Assembly: GCA_022562915.1 (NCBI GenBank)
Contig: JADFOJ010000018.1
Coordinates: forward strand, 1-46,867
Source of the DNA: Planctomycetota bacterium
GTDB taxonomy: Bacteria; Planctomycetota; Phycisphaerae; Phycisphaerales; SM1A02
DNA: 46,867 nucleotides
Reading direction: 5' to 3'
Both the position numbers and the translations under genes were made by a program. A model generated the notes under the pieces. The model was not told the origin of the DNA. It saw only the letters and a program-made list of their open reading frames with translations, and searched no databases. Shown piece by piece: positions 17,267 to 26,132 of this stretch. How positions within the stretch are numbered: the stretch's first letter is position 1; every line of letters begins with the position of its first letter.

Positions 17267-18283
17267 ATGCAGCGAGTCACGATCACCATAGCGATCGCTT
17301 TGCTGACCGCCTGGTGCCAGGCGGGCTGCGGCAGCACCGACACCGCCGGCGGTCTTGCCGCAAGCCCGGTCGTGACGCTGTCGCCGGTCGTCCCACCGGG
17401 CACCGACGCGAGCCTGGCCACGGCCCTGGCCGCGCGGCGCGCCGGCGAGTACGAGGTGGCGCTGGCGGCCTTCCGCGAGATCCTCGCGCACGACCCCACC
17501 GTTGCCGGCGCCTACGTGGGCATCGGCGAGATCTATCTCCTGCGGCAGGAGTACGCCGACGCCGAAGGGGTGTTGGCGCGGGCAGTGCGGCTCGAATCAC
17601 GGAACTTCGACGCACAGTACGGCCACGGCCGCGCGCTGCAGATGCTCGGGCGGTTTGCCGAGGCGGTGCGGGCGTATCACCGGGCGCTGACCATCAGGCC
17701 CGACAGCGTCGATGCCAACCGGCACATGGCCACGACCTATCTCCAGATGGGTGAGCCGGCGAGCGCGCTGGTCTTCGCGGAGAAGGCCGTCGAGCTCGAT
17801 CCCGCCAACGGCCCGGCGCGGGCCAATCTCGGGACGATCTATCGGGAAGCCGGTCGCTCATCCGACGCGATCCATCAGTACGAAGCGGCGATCGAGCTCA
17901 TGGAGGCGACGCCGCCTCTGCTCACGAACCTTATCACGGCGCTGGTCGATCAGGAGCGTTACGTCGATGCGATGAATGCCGCCGAAGACCTGGTCACGCT
18001 GGCACCATCGGCGCGGAGCTGGGAGCGACTCGGTTGGAGCGCTTTCAGGGCGGGGAACTACCGGAAGTCGATCGAAGCGTATCGCGACGCGGTGGCGATC
18101 GAGCCCGACTTCTGGCCCGCCCTGAACGGCGTGGGGTGCAACGCGCTGAACACCTGGCTGTTGTCCGGCAAGCGCGACGGGCCGGCCTTCCTCGAGGCGA
18201 GGGAGGCCTTCCGGCGATCAGTGCGCGTCAACCCCGATCAGCAGAAGGTGATCTCGCTGCTGTCGCAGTATGGGAGTCGGTAG
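17267..18283 (+). CDS. TPR-repeat lipoprotein
   Basis: The start ATG at 17267 gives MQRVTITIAIALLTAWCQAGCGS, a lipoprotein signal with a CQAGC lipobox, so the 338-residue protein should be envelope-anchored. Residues about 50-330 form seven to eight tetratricopeptide repeats, for example EVALAAFREILAHDPTVAGA and SALVFAEKAVELDPANGPAR. TPR domains scaffold protein complexes; no enzymatic motif is seen. The gene lies 14 bases after nfo and 3 bases before queF, suggesting one transcript, although the functions do not obviously belong together. Confidence 0.85.
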   Translation: MQRVTITIAIALLTAWCQAGCGSTDTAGGLAASPVVTLSPVVPPGTDASLATALAARRAGEYEVALAAFREILAHDPTVAGAYVGIGEIYLLRQEYADAEGVLARAVRLESRNFDAQYGHGRALQMLGRFAEAVRAYHRALTIRPDSVDANRHMATTYLQMGEPASALVFAEKAVELDPANGPARANLGTIYREAGRSSDAIHQYEAAIELMEATPPLLTNLITALVDQERYVDAMNAAEDLVTLAPSARSWERLGWSAFRAGNYRKSIEAYRDAVAIEPDFWPALNGVGCNALNTWLLSGKRDGPAFLEAREAFRRSVRVNPDQQKVISLLSQYGSR

Positions 18284-18286
18284 GCG

Positions 18287-18655
18287 ATGGCCGACCCGTC
18301 ACTGCTCGAGACCTTCCCGAACCCCGCGGCGACGCCGTTCGTCGTCGAGCACGTTGCTGAAGAGTTCACGTCCCTGTGCCCGAAGACGGGCCAGCCCGAC
18401 TTCGGGCGGGTGACCGTCCGGTATTGTCCGGGTGTCAAGTGCGTCGAGCTCAAGAGCCTCAAGCTCTATTTGCACTCGTTCCGCGACGAGGGCATCTTCT
18501 ACGAGGCGGTGACCAACACCATCCGGGATGACCTGGCACTGGTCCTCTCGGCGCCGTGGCTCCAGGTCGTCACCGAATGGCGAACCCGGGGCGGCATCCA
18601 TTCCCGGCTGATCGCGGTCGCCGGCGACGTGCCGTCCGAGTGGGCACGGGGTTAG
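18287..18655 (+). CDS. queF: NADPH-dependent 7-cyano-7-deazaguanine (preQ0) reductase
   Basis: This enzyme reduces preQ0 to preQ1 in queuosine tRNA modification. The 122-residue protein is of the short, single-domain (YkvM-like) type. The catalytic Cys31 lies in FTSLCPKTGQPDF with the proton-transfer Asp38, and the QueF signature VELKSLKLYLHSFRDEG is complete, followed by FYEAV. No other queuosine gene is in the window. The start ATG at 18287 is 3 bases after the TPR gene's stop. Confidence 0.93.
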   Translation: MADPSLLETFPNPAATPFVVEHVAEEFTSLCPKTGQPDFGRVTVRYCPGVKCVELKSLKLYLHSFRDEGIFYEAVTNTIRDDLALVLSAPWLQVVTEWRTRGGIHSRLIAVAGDVPSEWARG

Positions 18656-18729
18656 ACCCGCTACCAGTGAGCCAGTTTCGCGCGAGTTGGTCCCACAGAC
18701 AAGTCCTTGGGTCCGAGTTGGTTCCCGTG

Positions 18730-18777
18730 AGCAGTAGAGCAGTAGAGCAGTAGAGCAGTAGAGCAGTAGAGCAGTAG
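18730..18777. repeat. Tandem repeat, AGCAGTAG x 6
   Basis: Six perfect head-to-tail copies of the 8-bp unit lie between queF and the M14 genes. A single inverted copy is at 18849-18856. This is a microsatellite-like array, not a CRISPR. Confidence 0.9.
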
Positions 18778-18944
18778 ACCGCAGGTGAGCCTGCGTAGAC
18801 CGGCCACCAAGGGGATCTGGAGATCCTTTCCGATGTTGCTCCACTGTTCTACTGCTCACCTGCTCTGTGCCGCTTCCAGCGACCGGTGCCTCCAGCGCGA
18901 AAGTCTCTGAGTGGAAGCGGCACTAGCCCATCTTGACAGCAAAA

Positions 18945-18983
18945 GAAGCCCCGCTTCTCGACAAGCCGGGGCTTCCTTTCTCG
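18945..18983 (+). terminator. Hairpin with CT-rich tail upstream of the M14 genes
   Basis: GAAGCCCCG (18945-18953) pairs perfectly with CGGGGCTTC (18967-18975), followed by CTTTCTCG. It resembles an intrinsic terminator for the nfo/queF transcript or for a small RNA from the repeat region. Confidence 0.55.
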
Positions 18984-19074
18984 TAGAGACCGCCTACGCT
19001 GCAACCGTGCGCGTGTGCCGGGGTCGGTGCGTCGCACGGGGCGATTCCAGCTCAGCGGAGGAAAGGGGAAACCT

Positions 19075-21039
19075 GTGCCGAACCGATCTCGCAGATGTCA
19101 TGTCGAGTTGGTCTCGCTGGTCGCGCTGGCAGTCCTGTTGCCGGGGTAGCTCGTCGGTGCCGGCGATGACTCGGGATACCTGACGCATGCGCAGCTCGCC
19201 GAGGAGATCCACCGGCTCGCTGAGGACCATCCCTCGGCGTGCACCGTCGCGTCGATCGGCACCAGCCGGGAAGGTCGCGACATCCAGGGTCTTCGCCTGG
19301 CACTGCCCGGCGCCGTTGATCCCGATCGCCGCCCGGCATTGCTCCTGGTGGCGAACATCGACGGCGATCACCTCCTCGGCAGCACCGTCGCCGTGGCCGT
19401 TGCCGGGACGCTGCTGGAAAAGGCCGCCGCGGACGACGAGCCCGTGCGGGCTTTCCTCAGCGAGCACACGATGTACGTCGTGCCGCGCGTCAACCCGGAC
19501 GCGGCGGAGCGGTTCTTCGCCGACGTCGTCACCGAGCGGCGGCGCACGATGCGCCCCGACGACCGCGACCGTGACGGCACCCTGGACGAGGATCCACCCA
19601 ACGACCTCAACGGCGACGGCCTGATCACGATGATGCGCGTCTTCGATCCCGCCAAGGCCGACCGGATGGAGGACCCCGACGAGCCGCGGCTCGACGTCGA
19701 GCCGGATCGGGACAAGGGCGAGCGGGCCCGGTTCGTCCTCTACGTCGAGGGTGTCGACGACGACGGGGACGGTGAGCACAACGAAGACGATCTCGGCGGC
19801 GTGGACCTGAACATGAACTTCATGCACGGGTACACCGAGCACGCCGACGGAGCGGGGCCGTACCAGGTGTCGGAGCCGGAGTCGCTGGCCCTGCTCAAGT
19901 ACGTCCTGGCCCGGCAGAACATCGCGATGGTGCTGGTCTACGGCAGGCACGACAACCTGTCCAAGCCCCCGGACGGCAAGGGCGATGTTCCCGGCGGCGG
20001 CCCGAAGAACGTCGAGTCAAAGGACACCGGCCTCTACAAGCACATCAGCGAGCGGTTCGTCGAGATCACCGGGCTCAAGAAGGTCCCGGCCGAGTCTTCC
20101 GGGGGCGCGTTCTACGCGTGGGCGTATGCCCAGTTCGGCGTGCCGTCGTTCACCACGCCGCTGTGGACACGACCTGACCCCGACAACGACGACAACGACG
20201 ACAACGACGACAGGACGACCTCCGCCGGCGATGAGGCCGACATGGGCGCCGAGGCCGATGAAGGCCTGACGCCGTCGGGGATCGGCGACATCAGCCAGGA
20301 ATCGATCGACGAGCTCGTCGCGGCGGCGGCCGAGCGAGGTTTCGAGATCTCCGACGAGATGATGTCCCAGCTCACCCCGGAGATGGCCGAAGGCTTTGCG
20401 CGGCGGATGGGAATTGAGCTGCGGCGCGTCAAGACCGCCGCCGCCGGCGGCGGTGCGGCGAAGAACAAGGACGACGCGGCCTGGCTCACCTACAGCGACG
20501 AGCAGCGCGACGGTGCCGGCTTCGTCGCCTGGGAGGCGTTCGAGCACCCCGAGTTCGGCGAAGTTCAGATCGGTGGCTGGGTGCCGTACTTCAGGACCCT
20601 TCCCCCTCCCGGCCTCGTCGCACCGATCGTCGAGAAACAGGTCGAGTTCGTCCTCGATCTCGCCGGGCGATTCCCCGACGTCTCGCTGGCGGACCCCGAG
20701 ATCACCCGCCTTGCGGCCGGTCTCTACGAGATCAAGACGGCGCTGGTCAACGACGGGTACCTGCCGACGGGAACCGCCATGGCCGTCAAGAACCGTCGGG
20801 CGCGGCCGTACGTCGTGAGGCTGAGCGCGACCAACGAACAGATCCTGACCGGCCGGCGCGTGAGCAAGATCTGGTCGATCCCCGGATCCGGCGGCCGCGA
20901 GGAGTTCCGGTGGATCATCCGGGCGACCGACGGCGGCCGCCTGACGATCACCGTCTACAGCGAGAAGTTCGGCGAGTTCGAGAAAGCGATGACGCTCCGG
21001 GACAACACGGACCGGCGCACCGCGGGAGGTGGCTCATGA
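19075..21039 (+). pseudogene. M14 carboxypeptidase-like pseudoenzyme with an in-frame TAG in its signal peptide
   Basis: A GTG at 19075, after GGAGG, opens a signal peptide (hydrophobic core VSLVALAVLLPG). A TAG at 19147-19149 interrupts it and the same frame continues (LVGAGDDSGYLTHAQLAEE) without further stops to 21039. The body matches the M14 zinc carboxypeptidase fold of the next gene. The zinc motif HGNE of that paralogue is here DGDH (NIDGDHLLG), and the catalytic Glu segment TNELW is TTPLW, so it would be inactive even if made. A dockerin/EF-hand-like loop DRDRDGTLDEDPPNDLNGDG is present. An acidic low-complexity stretch DNDDNDDNDD (nt 20185-20214) precedes a helical insert. The 3' end overlaps the next start (ATGA), so the pair was once translated together. 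Confidence 0.75.
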
Positions 21040-22760
21040 GAGCGAGAACGATGATCGCAGCCGTGCTCGCTCTTGCGGCGGCGCCCGCGGCGGTGGCGCA
21101 GTATCCCTGGCCGAGCAAGGTCGACCTGCGGTTCGATCACTGGTACGACTACCAGGAGATGACGCAGGCGCTGCACGACCTCGCCGAGGCGTACCCGGAG
21201 CTGGTGACACTGCGGTCGATCGGCAAGAGTGTTGCCGAGCGCGATATCTGGCTCGTCACCATCAACAATGCGAAGACCGGTCCGGACACACAGAAGACCG
21301 CGATCTTCATCGACGGCAACATTCACGGCAACGAGATCCAGGCGGCGGAGACGGTGCTGTACACCGCGTGGTACCTCACCAAGAGCTACGGGCGCATCGA
21401 GAAGCTGACAAAGCTCATCGACGAGCGGGCGTTCTATCTCGTGCCGATGGAGAACCCCGACGGCCGCGACACCTGGTTCAACCAGCCCGCCACGCCGCAC
21501 TATCTGCGAGGCGGCGTCAAGCCGACGGACAACGACTACGACGGTCTCTACGACGAGGACCCCCCCGACGATCTGGACGGCGACGGCCACATCACCAGGA
21601 TGTGGAAGCAGGACCCGCTGGGCCGCTACGAGCGAGACCCCGACGACGACCGGTTCTTCAGGCGGGTGGACAACGACAAGCCGCCGGGCGGCTGGACGCC
21701 GGTCGGCCAGGAGGGGATCGACAACGACGGCGACGGCCAGATCAACGAGGACGGCCCCGGCGGCTACGACCCCAACCGGAACTGGCCGAGCGACTGGCAG
21801 CCGAACTACATCCAGTTCGGCGCGGGCGACTACCCGTTCAGTCTTCCGGAGACGCGGGCGATCGGCGAGTTCGTGCTGGCACACCCGAACATCGCGGCAT
21901 ACCAGAGCTACCACAATGCCGGTGGCATGATCCTGCGCGGGCCCGGTGCCCCGTATGTCAAGTACGCCGGCGGCGACATCCGTGTCTTCAAGGAGATCCA
22001 GGAGACGGGCGAAGCACTGTTACCTTTCTACGACGCCATGGTGATTCACAGCGACCTGTACGTCGTGCACGGCGGTGAGGCGACCTGGGCGTACGAGGCC
22101 CTGGGCATCATCAGCCTCACCAACGAGTTGTGGACCGACAAGCGGATGTATGCCACCGACGAGCGGCTTTCCACCGAGCAGCGCCGAAAGTTCCGCGACC
22201 TGCTCCAGTTCGCCGACGTCTACGTGCCCTACCACGAGTTCGACCATCCGACGCTGGGGAAGATCTTGATCGGCGGGACGAAGAAATACTCCAGCCGCGT
22301 GACGCCGCCGTGGATGCTGGAGGAGGGATGCCACCGCAACTTCGCCTTCACGATGTTCCACGCCGACGAGATGCCGATGGTCGAGTTCGGCGAGCTGCGG
22401 GTGAAGCGTCTCGGCAGCCTGTGGGAGATCACCATCGAGGTCAAGAACCGGAAGATCATCCCCACGATCCTCTCTCACGCCCGGCAGAAGAAGATCGGCG
22501 CCCGCGACGTGATCACGTGCACGCCGGGGCGGCGCGCCGAGGTCGTGGCGTCGGGGACGGTCCCGTCGCTGCTGCCCACCGCCAAGCTGGACGCGGTCGA
22601 GCGCGACCCGCAGCGGATCTTCAACGACCGCGGCATCCCCGGCCGGGGTAGCAGGCTCTACCGGTTCATCGTCTCCGGCACCGGCTCGGTGACCGTGGAG
22701 TACCGGAGCGAGAAGGGTGGGACGATCAGTCGGAAGGTGAGGTTGCGGAAAAGAAACTAA
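21036..22760 (+). CDS. Secreted zinc carboxypeptidase, M14 family
   Basis: The ATG at 21036 overlaps the upstream TGA (ATGA coupling) and gives the signal peptide MRARTMIAAVLALAAAPAAV ending AVAQ. The M14 domain is intact: HxxE zinc ligands in GNIHGNEIQAAE, substrate-binding MENPDGRD, the third zinc His in YQSYHNAGG, and the catalytic Glu in LTNELW. Two calcium-like Asp loops interrupt the domain (NDYDGLYDEDPPDDLDGDG and DNDGDGQINEDG), a feature of these planctomycete-style M14 proteins. A C-terminal beta domain follows. The 574-residue protein should release C-terminal residues from peptides outside the cytoplasm. The upstream paralogue lacks the active site. Confidence 0.88.
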   Translation: MRARTMIAAVLALAAAPAAVAQYPWPSKVDLRFDHWYDYQEMTQALHDLAEAYPELVTLRSIGKSVAERDIWLVTINNAKTGPDTQKTAIFIDGNIHGNEIQAAETVLYTAWYLTKSYGRIEKLTKLIDERAFYLVPMENPDGRDTWFNQPATPHYLRGGVKPTDNDYDGLYDEDPPDDLDGDGHITRMWKQDPLGRYERDPDDDRFFRRVDNDKPPGGWTPVGQEGIDNDGDGQINEDGPGGYDPNRNWPSDWQPNYIQFGAGDYPFSLPETRAIGEFVLAHPNIAAYQSYHNAGGMILRGPGAPYVKYAGGDIRVFKEIQETGEALLPFYDAMVIHSDLYVVHGGEATWAYEALGIISLTNELWTDKRMYATDERLSTEQRRKFRDLLQFADVYVPYHEFDHPTLGKILIGGTKKYSSRVTPPWMLEEGCHRNFAFTMFHADEMPMVEFGELRVKRLGSLWEITIEVKNRKIIPTILSHARQKKIGARDVITCTPGRRAEVVASGTVPSLLPTAKLDAVERDPQRIFNDRGIPGRGSRLYRFIVSGTGSVTVEYRSEKGGTISRKVRLRKRN

Positions 22761-22771
22761 CCTGTTTCTCC

Positions 22772-23389
22772 GTGAAGCTTCTCTTCGCCTCGACCAACCC
22801 GCACAAGGTCCGTGAGGTTCACGCGATCCTGCGGACACTCCGGATCGAGGTAATCGGCCTGGACGCGGTCGAGCACGCGGGCCGGGAACCGGTCGAGGAC
22901 GGCGACACCTTCGCCGCCAACGCCAGGATCAAGGCCGTGCACTACGCCCGGGCCACGGGTCGCTGGTGCCTTGCGGACGACTCCGGGCTGGCGGTGGACG
23001 CACTCGGTGGCGCGCCGGGTGTCCGGTCGGCCCGCTACGCCGGCGTCGGCGAAGACCGGCTCGAGCGCGACCTGGCGAACAACGCCAGACTACTTCGCGA
23101 GCTGGAGGGGACCCCGCCGGCCGACCGCACCGCGCGTTTCGTCTGCTCGATGTGCCTGGCCGACGCGACTGGAACGGTGGTAGCCGAGACGAGCGGGTCG
23201 ATGCAAGGCGTTATCGCTTGCGAACCCCGCGGTCACAACGGCTTCGGCTACGACCCGCTCTTCGTCCTGCCACAGTTCGGCTGCACCAGCGCCGAGTTGC
23301 CCCCCGACAAGAAGAACGTCCTCTCTCATCGCGGTGACGCCCTGAGACGGATCGCCCGGCTGATCCGCGAACTGGCCCCTCTATTCTAG
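22772..23389 (+). CDS. rdgB: XTP/dITP (non-canonical purine NTP) pyrophosphatase
   Basis: This house-cleaning enzyme hydrolyses dITP, XTP and ITP to monophosphates in the cytoplasm. The 205-residue protein shows the Ham1/RdgB signatures FASTNPHKVRE at the N-terminus, DTFAANARIKA, ADDSGLAVDALGGAPGVRSARYAG and GHNGFGYDPLFV. The start is GTG at 22772. It lies 11 bases after the M14 gene and overlaps the convergent hydrolase by 9 bases at the 3' end. Confidence 0.93.
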   Translation: MKLLFASTNPHKVREVHAILRTLRIEVIGLDAVEHAGREPVEDGDTFAANARIKAVHYARATGRWCLADDSGLAVDALGGAPGVRSARYAGVGEDRLERDLANNARLLRELEGTPPADRTARFVCSMCLADATGTVVAETSGSMQGVIACEPRGHNGFGYDPLFVLPQFGCTSAELPPDKKNVLSHRGDALRRIARLIRELAPLF

Positions 23390-24307
23390 CCACCGGTCGA
23401 ACCACGCCGTCGCCCGTTCGATCACCAGTTGACCCTTCTCGCCGCGCATGATCGAGCGGTGGTCGGCGTCCCGGATGATGAGCAGTTCCGAGTGGCCGGC
23501 GGCCCGACGGTACAGGGCCCGGCCGTGGTCGAGCGGAACATTCGCGTCGTCCGCTCCGTGCACGAACAGGATCTGTGCGTCGGTGGCGGCCGCGGCGCGC
23601 AGCGAGTCCGCGTCGTCAGGGTCGAACCCCGCCAGGCGTCCGGCCTGATCGATGGCGGCGGCAAGCTGGATGTCGGAGATCACCACGCCCAACCATGGGG
23701 CGTACCGATCGATGTTCAGCGGGACGATCTCGCGCATCGAGGTGAACGTGGAGACCGTGACGACGGCCCGGACACGCGGATCGATTGCGGCAAGCTGGAG
23801 CGCCGCAGCGCCGCCCCAGGATGGCCCGAAGACGCCGACGGGCTCGACCCGGATCCCGTCCGCCTCCAGCGCATCGAGCACCTGGACGAGGTCGCGCGAC
23901 TCCAGGACGCCGAACGATCCCCACCGGCCGCTCGACGCGCCATGGCCGCGCAGATCCACCAGCACCGCCCGGTAGCCGTGGTCCGCGAACCATCGGCCCC
24001 GACCGGCCATGTGCTGTTTCCTGCTCCAGAGGCCGTGCAGCACGAGGATCGTTCCGCGCGGCACCGGGAACGTGTCGGGTTCGACGACACGGAGTGACAG
24101 CGAGGCGGTTGGCGGTCCGACGGTCACCCGCATCGACCCGTCGATCTTGCGCCCGCGGGGCGGCTGTTCGGCGGCGCCGGGGCCCGGGTCGGACGGACCG
24201 CTCGTATGCGGCACCGTCACGATGGCCTCGGCCAGCCAGTGCCGGCCGCAGCCGGCCGGGAGAACCAATGACAGCACGAGGACGAGATTGAACCGGCAAC
24301 GCAGCAC
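23381..24307 (-). CDS. Alpha/beta-hydrolase lipoprotein
   Basis: A GTG at 24307 gives VLRCRFNLVLVLSLVLPAGC, a lipoprotein signal with an LPAGC lipobox, 7 bases after the stop of the homocysteine methyltransferase gene. The ATG at 24394 would run into that gene. The hydrolase core has the oxyanion-hole segment LVLHGLWSRKQ, the nucleophile elbow FGPSWGGAA (Ser of G-x-S-x-G), the acid in FVHGADDANVP and the catalytic His in DADHRSIM. The substrate cannot be told from sequence; short-chain ester or peptide hydrolysis in the envelope is likely. Confidence 0.85.
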   Translation of the reverse strand: MLRCRFNLVLVLSLVLPAGCGRHWLAEAIVTVPHTSGPSDPGPGAAEQPPRGRKIDGSMRVTVGPPTASLSLRVVEPDTFPVPRGTILVLHGLWSRKQHMAGRGRWFADHGYRAVLVDLRGHGASSGRWGSFGVLESRDLVQVLDALEADGIRVEPVGVFGPSWGGAAALQLAAIDPRVRAVVTVSTFTSMREIVPLNIDRYAPWLGVVISDIQLAAAIDQAGRLAGFDPDDADSLRAAAATDAQILFVHGADDANVPLDHGRALYRRAAGHSELLIIRDADHRSIMRGEKGQLVIERATAWFDRWLE

Positions 24308-24314
24308 GAGCGGG

Positions 24315-25211
24315 TTATTCGCTCCGAAGACAGCGGCCGACCGCACGTATTGTAGCGGGTGTCGTCCCGCAGCAGCCACCGACGACCGATGCACCCGCCC
24401 GGACCCAGCTCATGGCATAGGCGGCGTAGCTCTCCGGCTCGACGGCATCGGTCGCCACCCAGTTGCCGGCGTCGTCGGCGTACCCGATGTTGGCGTAGGC
24501 GATGATCCTCGTCGTGTCCGGCAGTATCGCCCGCAGATGCTCTACCTGGGTCTCGACAGCCGGTGCCGCCACGCAGTTGACGCCGACGGCCGGCGCGTCG
24601 CGCAGCTCGTCGCGGATCGTCGCGATGGGCTCACCACTCAGGAGCGTGCCCGGCGGGCCGTCGGTCTTCACACAGAAGCTGACCAGCCACCGGTCGCCGG
24701 CCAGTCGCCGGGCGGCGCTCATCGCCGCGCGTGCTTCGGTGAGGTTGTTCATCGTCTCGATGAGGATGCGGTCGACGCCGGCGTCGAGGAGCGTCCCGAT
24801 GAGCTCGGTGTGCTCGCCCAGGCAAGTGTCGGCATCGGGTGCGAGCTGGGGGCTGTAGCAGTCTTCGAGCGGCGCGACGGAACCCATCACCAGTGCCGCC
24901 GGCGCGAGCTCGTCGCGGGCGGCCCGGGCGATCTCGACGGCTCGCCGTGAGAGTTCGGCGGCGCCGGGGGTGCCGGGGGTGCCGGGCTCGCGGGCGAGAG
25001 TTCGCGCGTGCGTCCGGAAGGTATTGGCGGTGATCGCACCGGCGCCGGCACGGAGATACTCGCAATGAATCTCCTTGACGACCTGCGGTGCCGTGACCAG
25101 CGCCCGCGCCGACCACAGCGGCAGCGAGACGTCCACGCCCCGCCGATCGAGTTCGGTGCCGGTCGCGCCGTCGAGCAACAGGACGTCCCGGCCGGCGGTC
25201 GGCATGGTCAT
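24315..25211 (-). CDS. Homocysteine S-methyltransferase family protein
   Basis: The family transfers a methyl group to homocysteine or related thiols using zinc. The 298-residue protein starts LLLDGATGTELDRRG, has ANTFRTHARTL, and carries the zinc cysteines in VGVNCVAAP and VGGCCGTTP. It is the stand-alone (MmuM/BHMT-like) form without cobalamin domains, so S-methylmethionine, betaine or SAM may be the donor. The start at 25211 overlaps the upstream stop as ATGA, indicating coupling to the metallophosphoesterase gene. A small Pro/Gly repeat (PGTPGTPG) sits in one loop. Confidence 0.85.
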   Translation of the reverse strand: MTMPTAGRDVLLLDGATGTELDRRGVDVSLPLWSARALVTAPQVVKEIHCEYLRAGAGAITANTFRTHARTLAREPGTPGTPGAAELSRRAVEIARAARDELAPAALVMGSVAPLEDCYSPQLAPDADTCLGEHTELIGTLLDAGVDRILIETMNNLTEARAAMSAARRLAGDRWLVSFCVKTDGPPGTLLSGEPIATIRDELRDAPAVGVNCVAAPAVETQVEHLRAILPDTTRIIAYANIGYADDAGNWVATDAVEPESYAAYAMSWVRAGASVVGGCCGTTPATIRAVGRCLRSE

Positions 25212-26086
25212 TCCGGGGCCGGGGCCGGATCGTGGCGGATCGTGAGCATGGCGATTTCCGCCGGGCAGTTCACCCGCAACGGGAACCACGCGCCGATGCC
25301 GCTGGTGACGTACAGCATGCTGCCGTCGGTCTGGAACCGGCCGATCGATCTGCGGTGGGTGATGGACAGGTTCGTGTTGGGGCGTTTCTTCATGGCGATC
25401 TGTCCGCCGTGGGTATGTCCGGAGAGGGTCAGCGGGATCCCCAGGTCCGCCGCGCGGAGAAACGCCTTGGGATTGTGGGCGAGCAGCAGGTGGGGGTCGC
25501 CGCCGTCGCCGCACGCCATGTCCACGTGCCGCGCGCACAGGACCGCGGACCGGCCCCACTCGATCCCCGCGATGACCATGGCGGTGCCGCCGCGAGCAAT
25601 GCTCACGGCCTCGTTGCGCAGCACGGTGATGCCCAGTTCGCGGGCGCACTGCGCCAGCCCGTCGGGGTCGTGCAGCTCATCGTGGTTGCCGAGCACCAGC
25701 AGGCAGCCCAGCGGCGCGTCGACCGCGGCCAGCGCCGCCAGGAGTTGCCCGATATCCGGGCTGTCGAGGTCGACCATGTCCCCCGTGCACGCGATGAGCT
25801 CCGGCTGCTGCGCGGCGAGGCACTCGACCACCTCCAACGCCTTGTCGATGGGCATCAGCGCACCGAGATGAAAGTCGCTGACGTGCCCGATCCGCAAGCC
25901 GTCGAAGGCCTCGGGCCATCGCGGCGACGCCATCTCGCTCTCGCGTACGACGACGCCCTGCGCCAGGTGGCGGCGAGTGATCCTTCCCCCGCTGACTCGA
26001 TTCGGCCCGACGATGAACAGGAAATGCCTGATCCGCGCCCGGCGGTACTTGGGAAGGCGTCGAGTGCGTCGCCGTGTGGGACTCAT
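25208..26086 (-). CDS. Calcineurin-like metallophosphoesterase (YkuE/YaeI type)
   Basis: All metal-binding motifs of the family are present in order: GHVSDFHLG, CTGDMVD, LGNHDE, LLAHNP and SGHTHGGQ. The 292-residue protein starts MSPTRRRTRR, giving a strongly basic N-terminus with a weak hydrophobic stretch (ARIRHFLFIVG) that may tether it to the membrane, as in YaeI/YkuE enzymes acting on lipid-linked pyrophosphates. Its substrate is not determined. It is the first gene of the three-gene coupled unit running leftward to the hydrolase. Confidence 0.88.
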   Translation of the reverse strand: MSPTRRRTRRLPKYRRARIRHFLFIVGPNRVSGGRITRRHLAQGVVVRESEMASPRWPEAFDGLRIGHVSDFHLGALMPIDKALEVVECLAAQQPELIACTGDMVDLDSPDIGQLLAALAAVDAPLGCLLVLGNHDELHDPDGLAQCARELGITVLRNEAVSIARGGTAMVIAGIEWGRSAVLCARHVDMACGDGGDPHLLLAHNPKAFLRAADLGIPLTLSGHTHGGQIAMKKRPNTNLSITHRRSIGRFQTDGSMLYVTSGIGAWFPLRVNCPAEIAMLTIRHDPAPAPE

Positions 26087-26132
26087 GCGTGGGGCAATCC
26101 TAGGGAACAAAGGATTCAGGGAGCGAAGAGAA

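Larger units (their letters stand above)
18656..19074. other. 419-bp non-coding gap rich in inverted and tandem repeats
   Basis: No coding frame is credible here. The gap holds six tandem 8-bp repeats (18730-18777), a 16-bp imperfect inverted repeat whose arms are at 18727-18742 and 18844-18859, a perfect 12-bp inverted repeat (18867-18878 with 18912-18923), and a strong hairpin at 18945-18975. A decayed small mobile element or a structured RNA are both possible. Confidence 0.5.

Noticed and set aside
18730-18777. CRISPR array
   Set aside because: The 8-bp units are directly adjacent with no spacers, and no cas genes are present.
19147-19149. TAG read as an amino acid (recoding)
   Set aside because: It is the only such case, and other genes in the window end normally at TAG; mutation or sequencing error is simpler.
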